DNA of 64,000 nucleotides from Shewanella litorisediminis. GTDB taxonomy: Bacteria > Pseudomonadota > Gammaproteobacteria > Enterobacterales > Shewanellaceae. The stretch is taken from positions 3,139,501-3,203,500 of the forward strand of contig NZ_CP069213.1 of NCBI RefSeq assembly GCF_016834455.1, read 5' to 3'. Of the stretch, positions 28,744 to 36,662 are shown one piece after another (within the stretch, counting starts at the first letter, position 1; each line of letters begins with the position of its first letter). The position numbers and the translations under genes are program-made. A model generated the notes under the pieces. That model searched no databases. It saw only the letters and a program-made list of their open reading frames with translations, and was not told where the DNA came from.

Positions 28744-28793
28744 TTGACATATTATGTCCCAGTGTTATCTTGAACCACAGACATAATATGTCA
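28744..28793 (+). promoter_or_regulatory. Promoter with two palindromic operators upstream of yjfI-like gene
   Basis: A sigma70-type promoter TTGACA (28744-28749), 16-base spacer, TATCTT (28766-28771). Operator 1 GACATATTATGTC (28746-28758) overlaps the -35; operator 2 GACATAATATGTC (28780-28792) covers the start of the transcript. The 14-base strings at 28745-28758 and 28780-28793 are exact reverse complements, centres 34 bases apart. This is a double-operator repression layout. Confidence 0.75.
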
Positions 28794-28805
28794 GAGAGGA
28801 CAACT

Positions 28806-29219
28806 ATGAATATCCACGCTATCGCCAATCATCTCAATGGACTGGGTGACAACAGCCAGACCGGCTTCAGGTTTGATTGTTATCCCATCGAAGGTGATGT
28901 GGAGGTACTGCAGGTCAATATCGTAGGCCGGGAGGAGATCCCGATTTTTGTGTCGGTTACCGATAATCAGGTGCTCTGCATCAGCTACCTGTGGGGTGAA
29001 GACGAAGTCAAAACCGAGACCCGTGCCGAGATGTTTGAAACCATGCTGGAACTGAACATCCCCATGCCACTGTCGGCCTTTGCCAAAATCGACGACAAAT
29101 ATGTGGTGTATGGCGCGCTGTCGCTCAAGTCCAGCATGGCTGAAATAGAACAGGAGCTCAGTGTCCTGTCAGACAACTGTCTCGAAGTTATCGCCGAAAT
29201 GGCCGATTACCTGAATTAA
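28806..29219 (+). CDS. DUF2170 family protein (YjfI-like)
   Basis: A 137-residue acidic soluble protein, matching the length and layout of YjfI/DUF2170. An N-terminal segment with HLNGLGDNSQTGFRFDCYPI precedes a core containing LCISYLWGEDEVK and MPLSAFAKIDDKYVVYGALS. ATG 28806 has GAGGA at good spacing, and the operator palindromes lie just upstream of it. The following pspA-like gene begins 10 bases after the stop. DUF2170 proteins co-occur with YjfJ/PspA-like proteins; the biochemical role is unknown. Confidence 0.85.
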   Translation: MNIHAIANHLNGLGDNSQTGFRFDCYPIEGDVEVLQVNIVGREEIPIFVSVTDNQVLCISYLWGEDEVKTETRAEMFETMLELNIPMPLSAFAKIDDKYVVYGALSLKSSMAEIEQELSVLSDNCLEVIAEMADYLN

Positions 29220-29229
29220 GGAGCGCATT

Positions 29230-29919
29230 ATGGGCATTCTCAACAAAATTCTGACCGCCTTTCGCGGTGGCGCCAACGAAATTGGCCAAAACATTGTCGA
29301 CGCTAACTCGACCCGTATTTTTGAGCAGGAAATTCGCGACGCCGAAAAGCACCTGACCAAAGCCAAGCGTGATCTCACCGACGTCATGGCCAAAGAAATG
29401 GCTGCCGCCCGTGAAGTTGACCGCTTGAAGCGCACCATTGCTGAGCATGAAGGCTATGCGACCCAGGCGCTGGAAAAAGGCAATGAGGCACTGGCTCTGG
29501 AAGTGGCCGAAAAGATTGCCCAGCTCGAGCAGGAACTGGCCGAGCAACAATCTGCCAATGAGGCCTTCTCCAATAACGCCGCCAAGCTAAAAGAGCTGGT
29601 GAAGAAAACCGAGCGTCAGTTGGCCGATTATCAGCGTCAACTGTCGATGGTAAAAACCACCGAAAGCGTGCAAAAAGCCACCGCCTCCATCACAGACTCT
29701 TTTGCCTCAAGCAACTCCAAGCTGCTGAATGCCAAAGAGTCGCTAGAGCGTATCAAGGCCCGTCAGCAACAGTTTGATGACCGCATGAAGGCCGCAGAAA
29801 CCCTCGAGAGTGAAAACAGTGACAAGTCACTGGCTGCCAAACTGGCTGAAGCCGGCATCGGCGAGCAAAAGAGCGATGCCAATGCAGTGCTTGAAAGGCT
29901 TAAAGCCCGTAAAGGCTAA
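29230..29919 (+). CDS. PspA/IM30 family protein (YjfJ-like)
   Basis: A 229-residue, almost entirely helical coiled-coil protein. It starts GILNKILTAFRGGANEIGQN and contains the long heptad-rich segment expected for PspA/Vipp1 (ESCRT-III-like) proteins. These assemble on the inner face of stressed membranes. Context with YjfI-, YjfK- and DUF350-like proteins identifies it as the YjfJ type rather than the phage-shock PspA of the psp operon. AGGAG precedes the ATG. Confidence 0.9.
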   Translation: MGILNKILTAFRGGANEIGQNIVDANSTRIFEQEIRDAEKHLTKAKRDLTDVMAKEMAAAREVDRLKRTIAEHEGYATQALEKGNEALALEVAEKIAQLEQELAEQQSANEAFSNNAAKLKELVKKTERQLADYQRQLSMVKTTESVQKATASITDSFASSNSKLLNAKESLERIKARQQQFDDRMKAAETLESENSDKSLAAKLAEAGIGEQKSDANAVLERLKARKG

Positions 29920-30018
29920 TCGCCTCGATACATACAACACCCGGGCCAAACGGCGCCGGGTGTTTGCGTTTGTTCTGTACCACCCGTTATGCACATCTTC
30001 CGCGCACGGAGCTCTGAC

Positions 30019-30666
30019 ATGAGTTTTTTCAAAAGCCTTTTCGGTGACAAGCCGGTTCCCCCCAGAGTCATTAAGCACCCCAAAGAGCTGAAAAAAGGCG
30101 ATATTATCAGCCTGGACAACGACTTTGGCCTGCCAAAGCAACTCCGTGGCCAGTCGTTGGAAGTGATTGCGGTCAATACCTATGAGTTTGAGCGCAGTCA
30201 GGAAACCGAATGGCAGCTCAAAGGGGCCGGTGGCGATACCCTCTACATGGGTCTGGTAGATGACGATGAGCCAGCGCTGTGCTTCAGCTTCAAGATACAG
30301 CGTGGTGACGTAGAAACCCTGTTTGACCTGGATGCCTTCAGCGATATTTTTGAAGAAGATTGCAAGGCAAGCCTCTCGACGCAGCAGGTTCCATCTCATC
30401 TTGAGCAATGGGTTGCAAATCAATACCATGAGGTTGTATTTGCTCAATTCGGTTACTTTCACCGCGAAGACTATCGGGGTCTTAAACCACCTCAGGATGC
30501 GAACGGTGCCACGGGAGAGCCCTTTGAGCGCTATCTGTTGGAAGATGCGAGCGAAACCTATTCGGTGGAAGTGGAAGTGTTCGAAGGCGGAGAGACAGAC
30601 GTGCTCGTCGGCCTGACAAAGCCCCTTGGGATTATTCGAGAGTACTGGCCAGGAACCCCATCATGA
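30019..30666 (+). CDS. DUF2491 family protein (YjfK-like)
   Basis: A 215-residue soluble acidic protein. It begins MSFFKSLFGDKP, and length and motifs (LKKGDIISLDNDFGLPKQLR, YMGLVDDDEPALCFS) fit DUF2491/YjfK. ATG 30019 has GGAG upstream and gives the family N-terminus; a longer frame starting at 29989 lacks support. Its last bases overlap the start of the next gene (ATGA), so the two are translationally coupled. Function unknown; always found beside YjfI/YjfJ-type genes. Confidence 0.87.
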   Translation: MSFFKSLFGDKPVPPRVIKHPKELKKGDIISLDNDFGLPKQLRGQSLEVIAVNTYEFERSQETEWQLKGAGGDTLYMGLVDDDEPALCFSFKIQRGDVETLFDLDAFSDIFEEDCKASLSTQQVPSHLEQWVANQYHEVVFAQFGYFHREDYRGLKPPQDANGATGEPFERYLLEDASETYSVEVEVFEGGETDVLVGLTKPLGIIREYWPGTPS

Positions 30667-30992
30667 CCAAGACTAAACACCCGCTGCCGGAAACCTGGCT
30701 GCAAAATCAAAAGGCCGCCAAGGCGACTCAGGTTGCCTTCGATTTGGACGAAAAATTTCAGTACCAGATCCGCAAAGCCGCCCTGGATGCCAATCGCAGC
30801 CCATCGGATCAAATTCGCTCCATCCTGGGCCTGCCGGTTGCCAAGCGGCCGACCCGTCCCAGGCTCACAGTATCACTGAGTCCCGAGGACTATGTTCGAC
30901 TGGCCGAAAAATACGGATTGAGTGCCGACTGTCAGCTTGAAATTAAAAAGCGGGTACTGGAAGACCTGGTCAATTTTGTTTCTGAAAACTGA
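30663..30992 (+). CDS. Possible tandem ribbon-helix-helix protein
   Basis: A 109-residue basic protein overlapping the yjfK-like stop by 4 bases. It has two similar halves. The first is TQVAFDLDEKFQYQIRKAAL followed by DANRSPSDQIRSILGL. The second is RPRLTVSLSPEDYVRLAEKYG followed by a helix. Each reads as a short beta strand with alternating residues then two helices, the ribbon-helix-helix pattern, so one chain could mimic an RHH dimer. It is the only candidate DNA-binding protein in the operons that carry the GACATAWTATGTC operators. The fold and role are inference. Confidence 0.6.
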   Translation: MTKTKHPLPETWLQNQKAAKATQVAFDLDEKFQYQIRKAALDANRSPSDQIRSILGLPVAKRPTRPRLTVSLSPEDYVRLAEKYGLSADCQLEIKKRVLEDLVNFVSEN

Positions 30993-31024
30993 GTAACAGC
31001 CCATTAAAGGCTCGGGGGAGTCGG

Positions 31025-31861
31025 ATGCCGGAACATACAAACATGCACGTAAAACCCAATAAAAGCCCACAGCCGATAGAACTGGCGATGATGCTCCTGT
31101 CCTTGCTGGCCGTGATTGTGGTCCTGGTGATGACCTTTGGTCGCCTCGATGCCGAAACCTATCGGCTGCTGCTTTTTATCGATACCGGCATTTGCAGTAT
31201 TTTTCTGCTGCACTTTTTTGTTGGGCTTTTTAAAGCTGCCAATAAATGGCACTTCATCCGGGATCACTGGATTGACTTTGTCGCCAGCATCCCGGCCATC
31301 GAAGCCCTCAGGTTCGCCCGTCTGTTTCAAATTCTAAGGGTCATCCGACTTATTCGCATGAGTCGCTCCCTTTTGGCTCACATGCTCAGACAAAGACGCC
31401 AGGCAACGCTGGCGAGCCTCTTGGTGGCATTGGTTACCATTCTGACCCTGTCCTCTGTGGCCATCTTATTGGTGGAGTCCCCAGCTGACGGCTCAAACAT
31501 ACTCACCGCCGAGCAGGCTATCTGGTGGGCCATGGTGACCATCTCTACCGTGGGTTATGGCGATCATTATCCTGTCACCACCGCCGGGCACATAGTCGGC
31601 TCCATGGTCATCGTCTGTGGTGTCAGCTTTTTCGGTATTATTTCGGGCTATATGGCTTCGGTATTTGTTGCGCCGGACGAGGAAGAGCGACAGGAGGCCC
31701 AGACCGAAAATATTCGCCATGAGCTGGAAGCGGCGCTCAGGCGCATGGAAGACAATCAGGCCAACATGCTGAGGGAAATGGCCGCGCTCAAACATGCACT
31801 CAAAGAAGCCAGGTATACGCCGGCCCAGGAAGGCGCCGATAACAAACAAGCGGAGCAATGA
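31025..31861 (+). CDS. Voltage-gated-like potassium channel
   Basis: A 278-residue membrane protein with six predicted helices. An S4-like segment has regularly spaced arginines (RFARLFQILRVIRLIRMSR). Then come S5, a pore loop with the K+ selectivity filter TVGYGD at residues 175-180, and S6. The C-terminus is a cytoplasmic coiled coil (about 215-265). GGGGGAG precedes the ATG. It closes the yjf-like operon; potassium channels are recurrent partners of these genes. The terminator at 31896-31922 follows. Confidence 0.9.
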   Translation: MPEHTNMHVKPNKSPQPIELAMMLLSLLAVIVVLVMTFGRLDAETYRLLLFIDTGICSIFLLHFFVGLFKAANKWHFIRDHWIDFVASIPAIEALRFARLFQILRVIRLIRMSRSLLAHMLRQRRQATLASLLVALVTILTLSSVAILLVESPADGSNILTAEQAIWWAMVTISTVGYGDHYPVTTAGHIVGSMVIVCGVSFFGIISGYMASVFVAPDEEERQEAQTENIRHELEAALRRMEDNQANMLREMAALKHALKEARYTPAQEGADNKQAEQ

Positions 31862-31895
31862 CTCTTCGTCTTTAAAGACTTGCTGATAATGAATA

Positions 31896-31922
31896 AAAAC
31901 GCCCGACTTACCCGGGCGTTTT
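31896..31922. terminator. Bidirectional terminator channel / ygiF
   Basis: A 10-bp stem AAAACGCCCG / CGGGCGTTTT (31896-31905 with 31913-31922), A-rich before and T-rich after, between the converging channel and ygiF-like genes. Confidence 0.9.
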
Positions 31923-31996
31923 CGTTTCTATGCATGCTCAGAATCAAATCACCCGCCTTATCGGGCTATTTGGGACATCATCGACCCACACATGAA

Positions 31997-33475
31997 TCAG
32001 GTCTGCCAGTAAGGCAATTGGGTTAATGCCGAGCGGCGGCTCTGCTCCAGTGCATGCATCAGGCTCAAGGACTTATCATCGAGCCACTCCTGCATCTCGG
32101 TAGCGGGGCCAGCCAACTCCCCGAGCAGAACATAAGCTCTCAGGGTATCTATGCCGCGACGCAGGTCCTGCCAGGGTGCCCGGTACTGATGCCTGGCATC
32201 GCTGCTGTAGAGCTCACCATAGGCAAGCCCCACCAGCAGCGCTTCATCGAGGGCACTGCCTAAACGCAAAAAGTCACAGGCTCTTGGACTCTCTGAACCC
32301 TGTTCTGGCATCAAGCCCTGAATGCTTTCCCGGGATGCCTGCTGCAGGGCATCTGCCACCTGACGAAGCCCGGTTTCGGCCATCGATTTGGGCGACATCA
32401 ATATGCGAACCAGCGCTAACTGCACCCGGCCGTATGCTGGCATGCGCCAAAGCGCTTGCAGTCGTTCGGTCGATGGCTGAGCGCCGAGACGCGCCTGTGC
32501 CTCCTGCTGCCAGTGCAGTGCATCTTTACGCCGCCCAAGCAACGAATCCCGGTTTTCCGCAATAAAGGTAAGCGCAATAAGCTCGTCCACAAACCCAAAG
32601 GCCTGACGAATGTCGTTGAAGCCTGCCTCAAGCTCGGGCGTTAACAGAGTAAACTGTCGGCAGCTGGCTTCAAGCAGTCCAATGCAGGTACGCATCCTTA
32701 ACCAAAGCGAAGCGCTGCCATTGGGATCGTCCACGGATTGCCCCAGCAGGTCTTCCAACAATTGCCAACGTTCGAGGGCGGTTTCCAGTAAGGTCGTCAG
32801 GGCGTGCTCGGCACTGTCGTCAGGGTCAAGCGGAATGGTTTCAAGCGCCTGGGGAGCCGCTTTGGTCGCCATTCCGGCGAGTCGATAACCGCGCTGCGCC
32901 TTACTGGCCTTCCCCAAACGTAAAGGGATGGTGTTTGCGAGCTCTGCAGCCAAATCAAGGAGAGCCAAAGGCTCGCCGGCCATCAGTTCAAACTCCAGCT
33001 CACACAGGGGCTCTTCGTTACCCGCAGCGCAAATCAGCCCCTGATCCAGGGCGATTTCGATGCGATTGCGGCCTTCTTCCACCAACCAGGTGAGACGTCT
33101 GAAATCGGTATTGAAAATACAGGCAAGCTCGGCCTGCGTTTCATTCAGGTTTGCGCCTTCAGGCCAAATATGTTCAGGAAACAGAGACAATACAGGTGAA
33201 TCAGCCTCGATATCGACGTTATATTCGGGCCGGGTATGAATACCGCCTACCACCTTGCCTGCGGTCTTGATGGTTTGCTCGCGCTTGCCATTGCGACCAC
33301 GCACCCTGAGGCCCATATCCCACTGACGCAGCTGCATGTCGGGAGTATCAAAGTATCCGTTGCTCAACTTTGCATCGTCGCGGATACTGTGCGTAAATCT
33401 GTTATTGAGTGCCTGAATGAGGCTATCTTTATATTCGGGAAGGAAAAAAAGCTTGAGTTCTATCTCGGCTTCCAT
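31997..33475 (-). CDS. ygiF: CYTH and CHAD domain protein, inorganic triphosphatase YgiF-like
   Basis: A 492-residue protein. The N-terminal CYTH triphosphate-tunnel domain (about 1-200) starts with the metal/phosphate motif EAEIELKLFF (ExExK). A C-terminal CHAD helical domain (about 220-490) supplies conserved histidines and basic residues. YgiF hydrolyses inorganic triphosphate. In E. coli the order is glnE-ygiF-ygiM; here glnE and ygiF are separated by a 7-kb block and ygiM lies beyond the pit genes. The neighbouring phosphate transporter fits phosphate metabolism. Confidence 0.9.
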   Translation of the reverse strand: MEAEIELKLFFLPEYKDSLIQALNNRFTHSIRDDAKLSNGYFDTPDMQLRQWDMGLRVRGRNGKREQTIKTAGKVVGGIHTRPEYNVDIEADSPVLSLFPEHIWPEGANLNETQAELACIFNTDFRRLTWLVEEGRNRIEIALDQGLICAAGNEEPLCELEFELMAGEPLALLDLAAELANTIPLRLGKASKAQRGYRLAGMATKAAPQALETIPLDPDDSAEHALTTLLETALERWQLLEDLLGQSVDDPNGSASLWLRMRTCIGLLEASCRQFTLLTPELEAGFNDIRQAFGFVDELIALTFIAENRDSLLGRRKDALHWQQEAQARLGAQPSTERLQALWRMPAYGRVQLALVRILMSPKSMAETGLRQVADALQQASRESIQGLMPEQGSESPRACDFLRLGSALDEALLVGLAYGELYSSDARHQYRAPWQDLRRGIDTLRAYVLLGELAGPATEMQEWLDDKSLSLMHALEQSRRSALTQLPYWQT

Positions 33476-33531
33476 TGAAAAGGACCCTGGAGTTCATCAA
33501 AAATTCATCAAACTGACACCTAAGCGTCATA

Positions 33532-33565
33532 ATGTCATACTGTTGTCACAATTCTTCAGTATGAT
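33532..33565 (+). promoter_or_regulatory. Pho box and promoter of the DUF47-pit operon
   Basis: ATGTCATACTGTTGTCACA (33532-33550) holds two TGTCA repeats (33533-33537 and 33544-33548) exactly 11 bases apart, as in the PhoB consensus CTGTCATAnAnCTGTCAyn. A -10 TATGAT (33560-33565) starts 10 bases after it, the standard geometry in which the Pho box replaces the -35. Confidence 0.75.
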
Positions 33566-33706
33566 GCGCGCCGTGGGTTAGGTTATAACCCGATAGTATA
33601 AAGACTTGCGTTTTTTAGGTAAAAACACAGTTTCAATACGTGGACGCTTGGGTTACCATGCGCCCGCAATTTCCAATAGTGGAATAACCTACATAGGTAA
33701 ACGGCT

Positions 33707-34387
33707 ATGCCAGTAAACTCCATTTTGGGCGTGTTTGCAAAATCGCCAATCAAGCCGCTGCAAGAGCACATCGATAAAGTGCACGAGTGCGCCAACTTCC
33801 TCATCCCCTTCTTCGAAGCCACTACTTCAGGAGATTGGGATACAGCCACAGAGCTTCGCAAGCAAATCAACAAAGCAGAAAAAGAAGCGGACGCCCTTAA
33901 GCGTGAAATCCGTTTGACCCTGCCCGGTGGTTTGTTCATGCCTGTAGAACGGACTGACCTGCTGGAGCTTTTGACCCAGCAAGACAAGATTGCCAATAAA
34001 ACAAAAGACATCTCCGGCCGCATCATAGGCCGTAACCTCGTCATTCCTGCACCTATCCAGGAACCTTTTATGGCTTACCTCAAGCGTTGTCTGGACGCTG
34101 TGGCCATGGCCAAAGAAGCTATCAACGAACTCGACGAACTGCTTGAAGCCGGTTTCCGTGGTCGTGAAGTCGCCCTGGTAGAAAAAATGGTCAGTGAACT
34201 CGATGCCATCGAAGAAGATACTGACGCACTGCAAATCACCGTACGCCGCGGTCTCTATGCCGTTGAAGCAGGCATGAGCGCCGTTGATGTGATGTTCCTT
34301 TATAAGATCATCGAGTGGGTTGGCGACTTGGCCGATCTCTCAGAGCGTGTCGGTTCCCGCCTTGAGCTGATGTTGGCTCGCGTATAA
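33707..34387 (+). CDS. DUF47 / TIGR00153 PhoU-like Pit accessory protein
   Basis: A 226-residue helical PhoU-like protein of the DUF47 (TIGR00153) family. It begins PVNSILGVFAKSPIKPLQEH and has the conserved segments LTLPGGLFMPVERTDLLELL and VDVMFLYKIIEWVGDLAD. These proteins are encoded directly before low-affinity Pit transporters and are thought to adjust their activity or phosphate signalling. The pit gene starts 15 bases downstream. A Pho box controls the pair. Confidence 0.92.
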   Translation: MPVNSILGVFAKSPIKPLQEHIDKVHECANFLIPFFEATTSGDWDTATELRKQINKAEKEADALKREIRLTLPGGLFMPVERTDLLELLTQQDKIANKTKDISGRIIGRNLVIPAPIQEPFMAYLKRCLDAVAMAKEAINELDELLEAGFRGREVALVEKMVSELDAIEEDTDALQITVRRGLYAVEAGMSAVDVMFLYKIIEWVGDLADLSERVGSRLELMLARV

Positions 34388-34402
34388 CGAAGGTTATAAA
34401 AA

Positions 34403-35674
34403 ATGGTTGATATATTTGTCACCTATGGCCCGTGGCTGATTGCCATCGCGGCCGCATTCGGTTTCCTGATGGCTTGGGGTATCGGCGCCAATGACGTAGC
34501 CAACGCCATGGGAACCTCGGTTGGCTCCAATGCCATTACCATCAAGCAGGCGATCATCATTGCGATGATTTTCGAATTTGCCGGCGCTTATCTGGCCGGT
34601 GGTGAAGTAACCAGTACCATACGTAACGGCATTATTGATGCCAGCTACTTTACCGAAGTACCGCACCTGCTTGTGTATGGCATGATAGCCGCACTGCTGG
34701 CGGCGGGTATTTGGTTGGTTGTAGCCTCTGCGCTGGGCTGGCCCGTGTCTACCACCCACTCAATCGTGGGCGCCATCATCGGCTTCGCCGCTGTGGGTGT
34801 CGGCTCTGAAGCCGTTGCCTGGGGTAAGGTAACCGGTATCGTGGGTTCCTGGATTGTAACCCCCGCCATCTCCGGCTTTATCGCCTTCCTGATTTTCCAA
34901 AGTGCCCAGAAGCTGATTTTCAACACCGATAACCCGCTGGAAAACGCCAAGCGTTACGTGCCGTTTTACATGGCACTGGCCGGTTTTGTGATGTCACTGG
35001 TCACCATCAAGAAGGGGCTGAAGCACGTAGGTCTGCACTTCTCTCCTTTGGAAGCCTACGCACTGGCCATCGCCATCGGTATCGCCGTTGCCATTGTGGG
35101 TAAACTCTTTATCGGCCGCCTGAAAATGGCTGAAAAAGCTGACCGCCACACCCAGTTTGCCAACGTGGAAAAAGTGTTTGCCGTGCTGATGGTGGTTTCT
35201 GCCTGTTGTATGGCCTTTGCCCACGGCTCAAACGACGTAGCCAACGCCATCGGCCCTCTGGCTGCCGTCGTGTCTGTGGTTAACAGCGGTGGTGAGATTG
35301 CCTCCAAGTCTGCACTGGTATGGTGGATTTTGCCTCTGGGCGCCTTCGGTATCGTGTTTGGTCTGGCAATTTTCGGTAAGCGCGTGATGCAAACCATTGG
35401 TAAAAACATCACTCACCTGACCCCAAGCCGTGGCTTTGCTGCCGAGCTGGCTGCCGCCTCTACCGTGGTAATTGCCTCGGGTACAGGTTTGCCAATCTCC
35501 ACCACCCAGACTCTGGTGGGTGCGGTATTGGGTGTAGGCATGGCACGTGGTATCGCTGCGATTAACATCGGTGTGGTACGTAACATCGTTGTCAGCTGGG
35601 TAGTCACCCTGCCAGCAGGTGCCGGCTTGTCCATCATCTTCTTCTACATCATCTGGGGTGTGTTCGGCGGATAA
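34403..35674 (+). CDS. pitA: Inorganic phosphate transporter, PiT family
   Basis: A 423-residue membrane transporter of the PiT family with about ten helices. It carries the two repeat signatures MAWGIGANDVANAMGTSVG (N-terminal half) and FAHGSNDVANAIGPLA (C-terminal half), and GWPVSTTHSIVGAIIGF and GLPISTTQTLVGAVLGVG. It imports phosphate as a metal-phosphate complex or with cations, driven by the ion gradient. It is co-transcribed with the DUF47 gene from a promoter with a Pho box, so it may rise on phosphate limitation instead of being constitutive. Confidence 0.95.
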   Translation: MVDIFVTYGPWLIAIAAAFGFLMAWGIGANDVANAMGTSVGSNAITIKQAIIIAMIFEFAGAYLAGGEVTSTIRNGIIDASYFTEVPHLLVYGMIAALLAAGIWLVVASALGWPVSTTHSIVGAIIGFAAVGVGSEAVAWGKVTGIVGSWIVTPAISGFIAFLIFQSAQKLIFNTDNPLENAKRYVPFYMALAGFVMSLVTIKKGLKHVGLHFSPLEAYALAIAIGIAVAIVGKLFIGRLKMAEKADRHTQFANVEKVFAVLMVVSACCMAFAHGSNDVANAIGPLAAVVSVVNSGGEIASKSALVWWILPLGAFGIVFGLAIFGKRVMQTIGKNITHLTPSRGFAAELAAASTVVIASGTGLPISTTQTLVGAVLGVGMARGIAAINIGVVRNIVVSWVVTLPAGAGLSIIFFYIIWGVFGG

Positions 35675-35713
35675 GCAATTGAACAGCTTAAACCACTGAC
35701 AACAAGCCAAAAA

Positions 35714-35743
35714 CAAGAGGGAAGTCGCGAGACTTCCCTCTTG
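35714..35743 (+). terminator. Hairpin after pitA
   Basis: A perfect 13-bp stem CAAGAGGGAAGTC / GACTTCCCTCTTG with a GCGA tetraloop. No proper T tract follows, so it may be an inefficient terminator or an mRNA-stabilising end. Confidence 0.6.
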
Positions 35744-35801
35744 CATTGGCGCCGCCAAATCCCTAGCATGGTGGCACACTTTTGCTGATGGGATGTAATC
35801 T

Positions 35802-36404
35802 GTGTTCAGACCCTTGTTTCTTGCCGGAGCCCTGCTCCTCTCCCCGGCCCTGTTGGCTGAAAATCTGCCGCGCTATATTTCCGACGACATCTACATTTAC
35901 CTGCATAATGGCCCGGGCAACGAGTACCGCATTCTGGGCAGCATCAACGCAGGCACCCAGGTGTCTTTCACCGGCAAAACCTCGGGTGACTTTTCAGAAA
36001 TCGTCGACCATCGTGGCCGTGATGGCTGGGTTCGCAGTGATGCTCTGAGCAGTGACAAGAGCCTGAAACAAAAGCTGGAAGAGGCAGTGAAAGCGCTGGA
36101 AGACAATCGTGCCGAACTCGCTGCCGTGCGGGAAGAATTCAAAGACGCCGATGGCACCATCCGTGGTCTGCGTGAGCAGCTTGCCAAGGCCGATGAGCTG
36201 GTGAGAACCGCCATCACCGACAAGGACAATGCCGAAGCCGCAAGAGCGCAGGCAGAATCCGAAATGCAGTCGCTGAAAAACAACGAGCGTTTCCGCCTGT
36301 GGCAGGAGGGTGGCCTTATTGCCGCGCTCGGTATTCTGGTGGGAGTCATTCTGGTGTATCTACCCCGTCCGCAAAGGCGCCGAAGCGGCCGCTGGATGAA
36401 CTGA
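35802..36404 (+). CDS. ygiM: TIGR04211 SH3 domain protein (YgiM-like)
   Basis: A 200-residue membrane-anchored protein. The order is signal peptide (about 1-19, ALLAEN), bacterial SH3 domain (about 22-85, with YIYLHNGPGNEYRILGSI and RDGWVRSDAL), long coiled coil (about 90-165) and a C-terminal transmembrane helix (about 172-190) with a basic cytoplasmic tail. The start is GTG 35802. In E. coli ygiM follows ygiF near glnE; the shared neighbourhood supports orthology. It probably acts in the periplasm near the cell envelope; the exact role is unknown. Confidence 0.88.
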   Translation: MFRPLFLAGALLLSPALLAENLPRYISDDIYIYLHNGPGNEYRILGSINAGTQVSFTGKTSGDFSEIVDHRGRDGWVRSDALSSDKSLKQKLEEAVKALEDNRAELAAVREEFKDADGTIRGLREQLAKADELVRTAITDKDNAEAARAQAESEMQSLKNNERFRLWQEGGLIAALGILVGVILVYLPRPQRRRSGRWMN

Positions 36405-36662
36405 TATCGGCCCAAGGCCCCATTGATTTCAAACAGTGGGGCCTTGTCAATTGGGCGTTACGCACGCTTATCCCAATCCAAATCAAACAATCTTCACATT
36501 CCCTCCCCATCCAGTGTCGCCGATCACATTTTGCATGTATAATTTGCGCGCCCGAGACGTCAAATTGTATACAAAATGAAATAAAGGCGTCCGCCGGAGC
36601 GTCGGCCACCCCCAGTGAGCGTGCCCGATACCCCCTTAACCGGCCCAGATGGAAAGATAACT

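Noticed and set aside
36513-36543. Possible CRP site and promoter before putA
   Set aside because: TCACA is present but the left half-site does not match TGTGA; TATAAT at 36538 has no good -35. Not listed as a regulatory feature.
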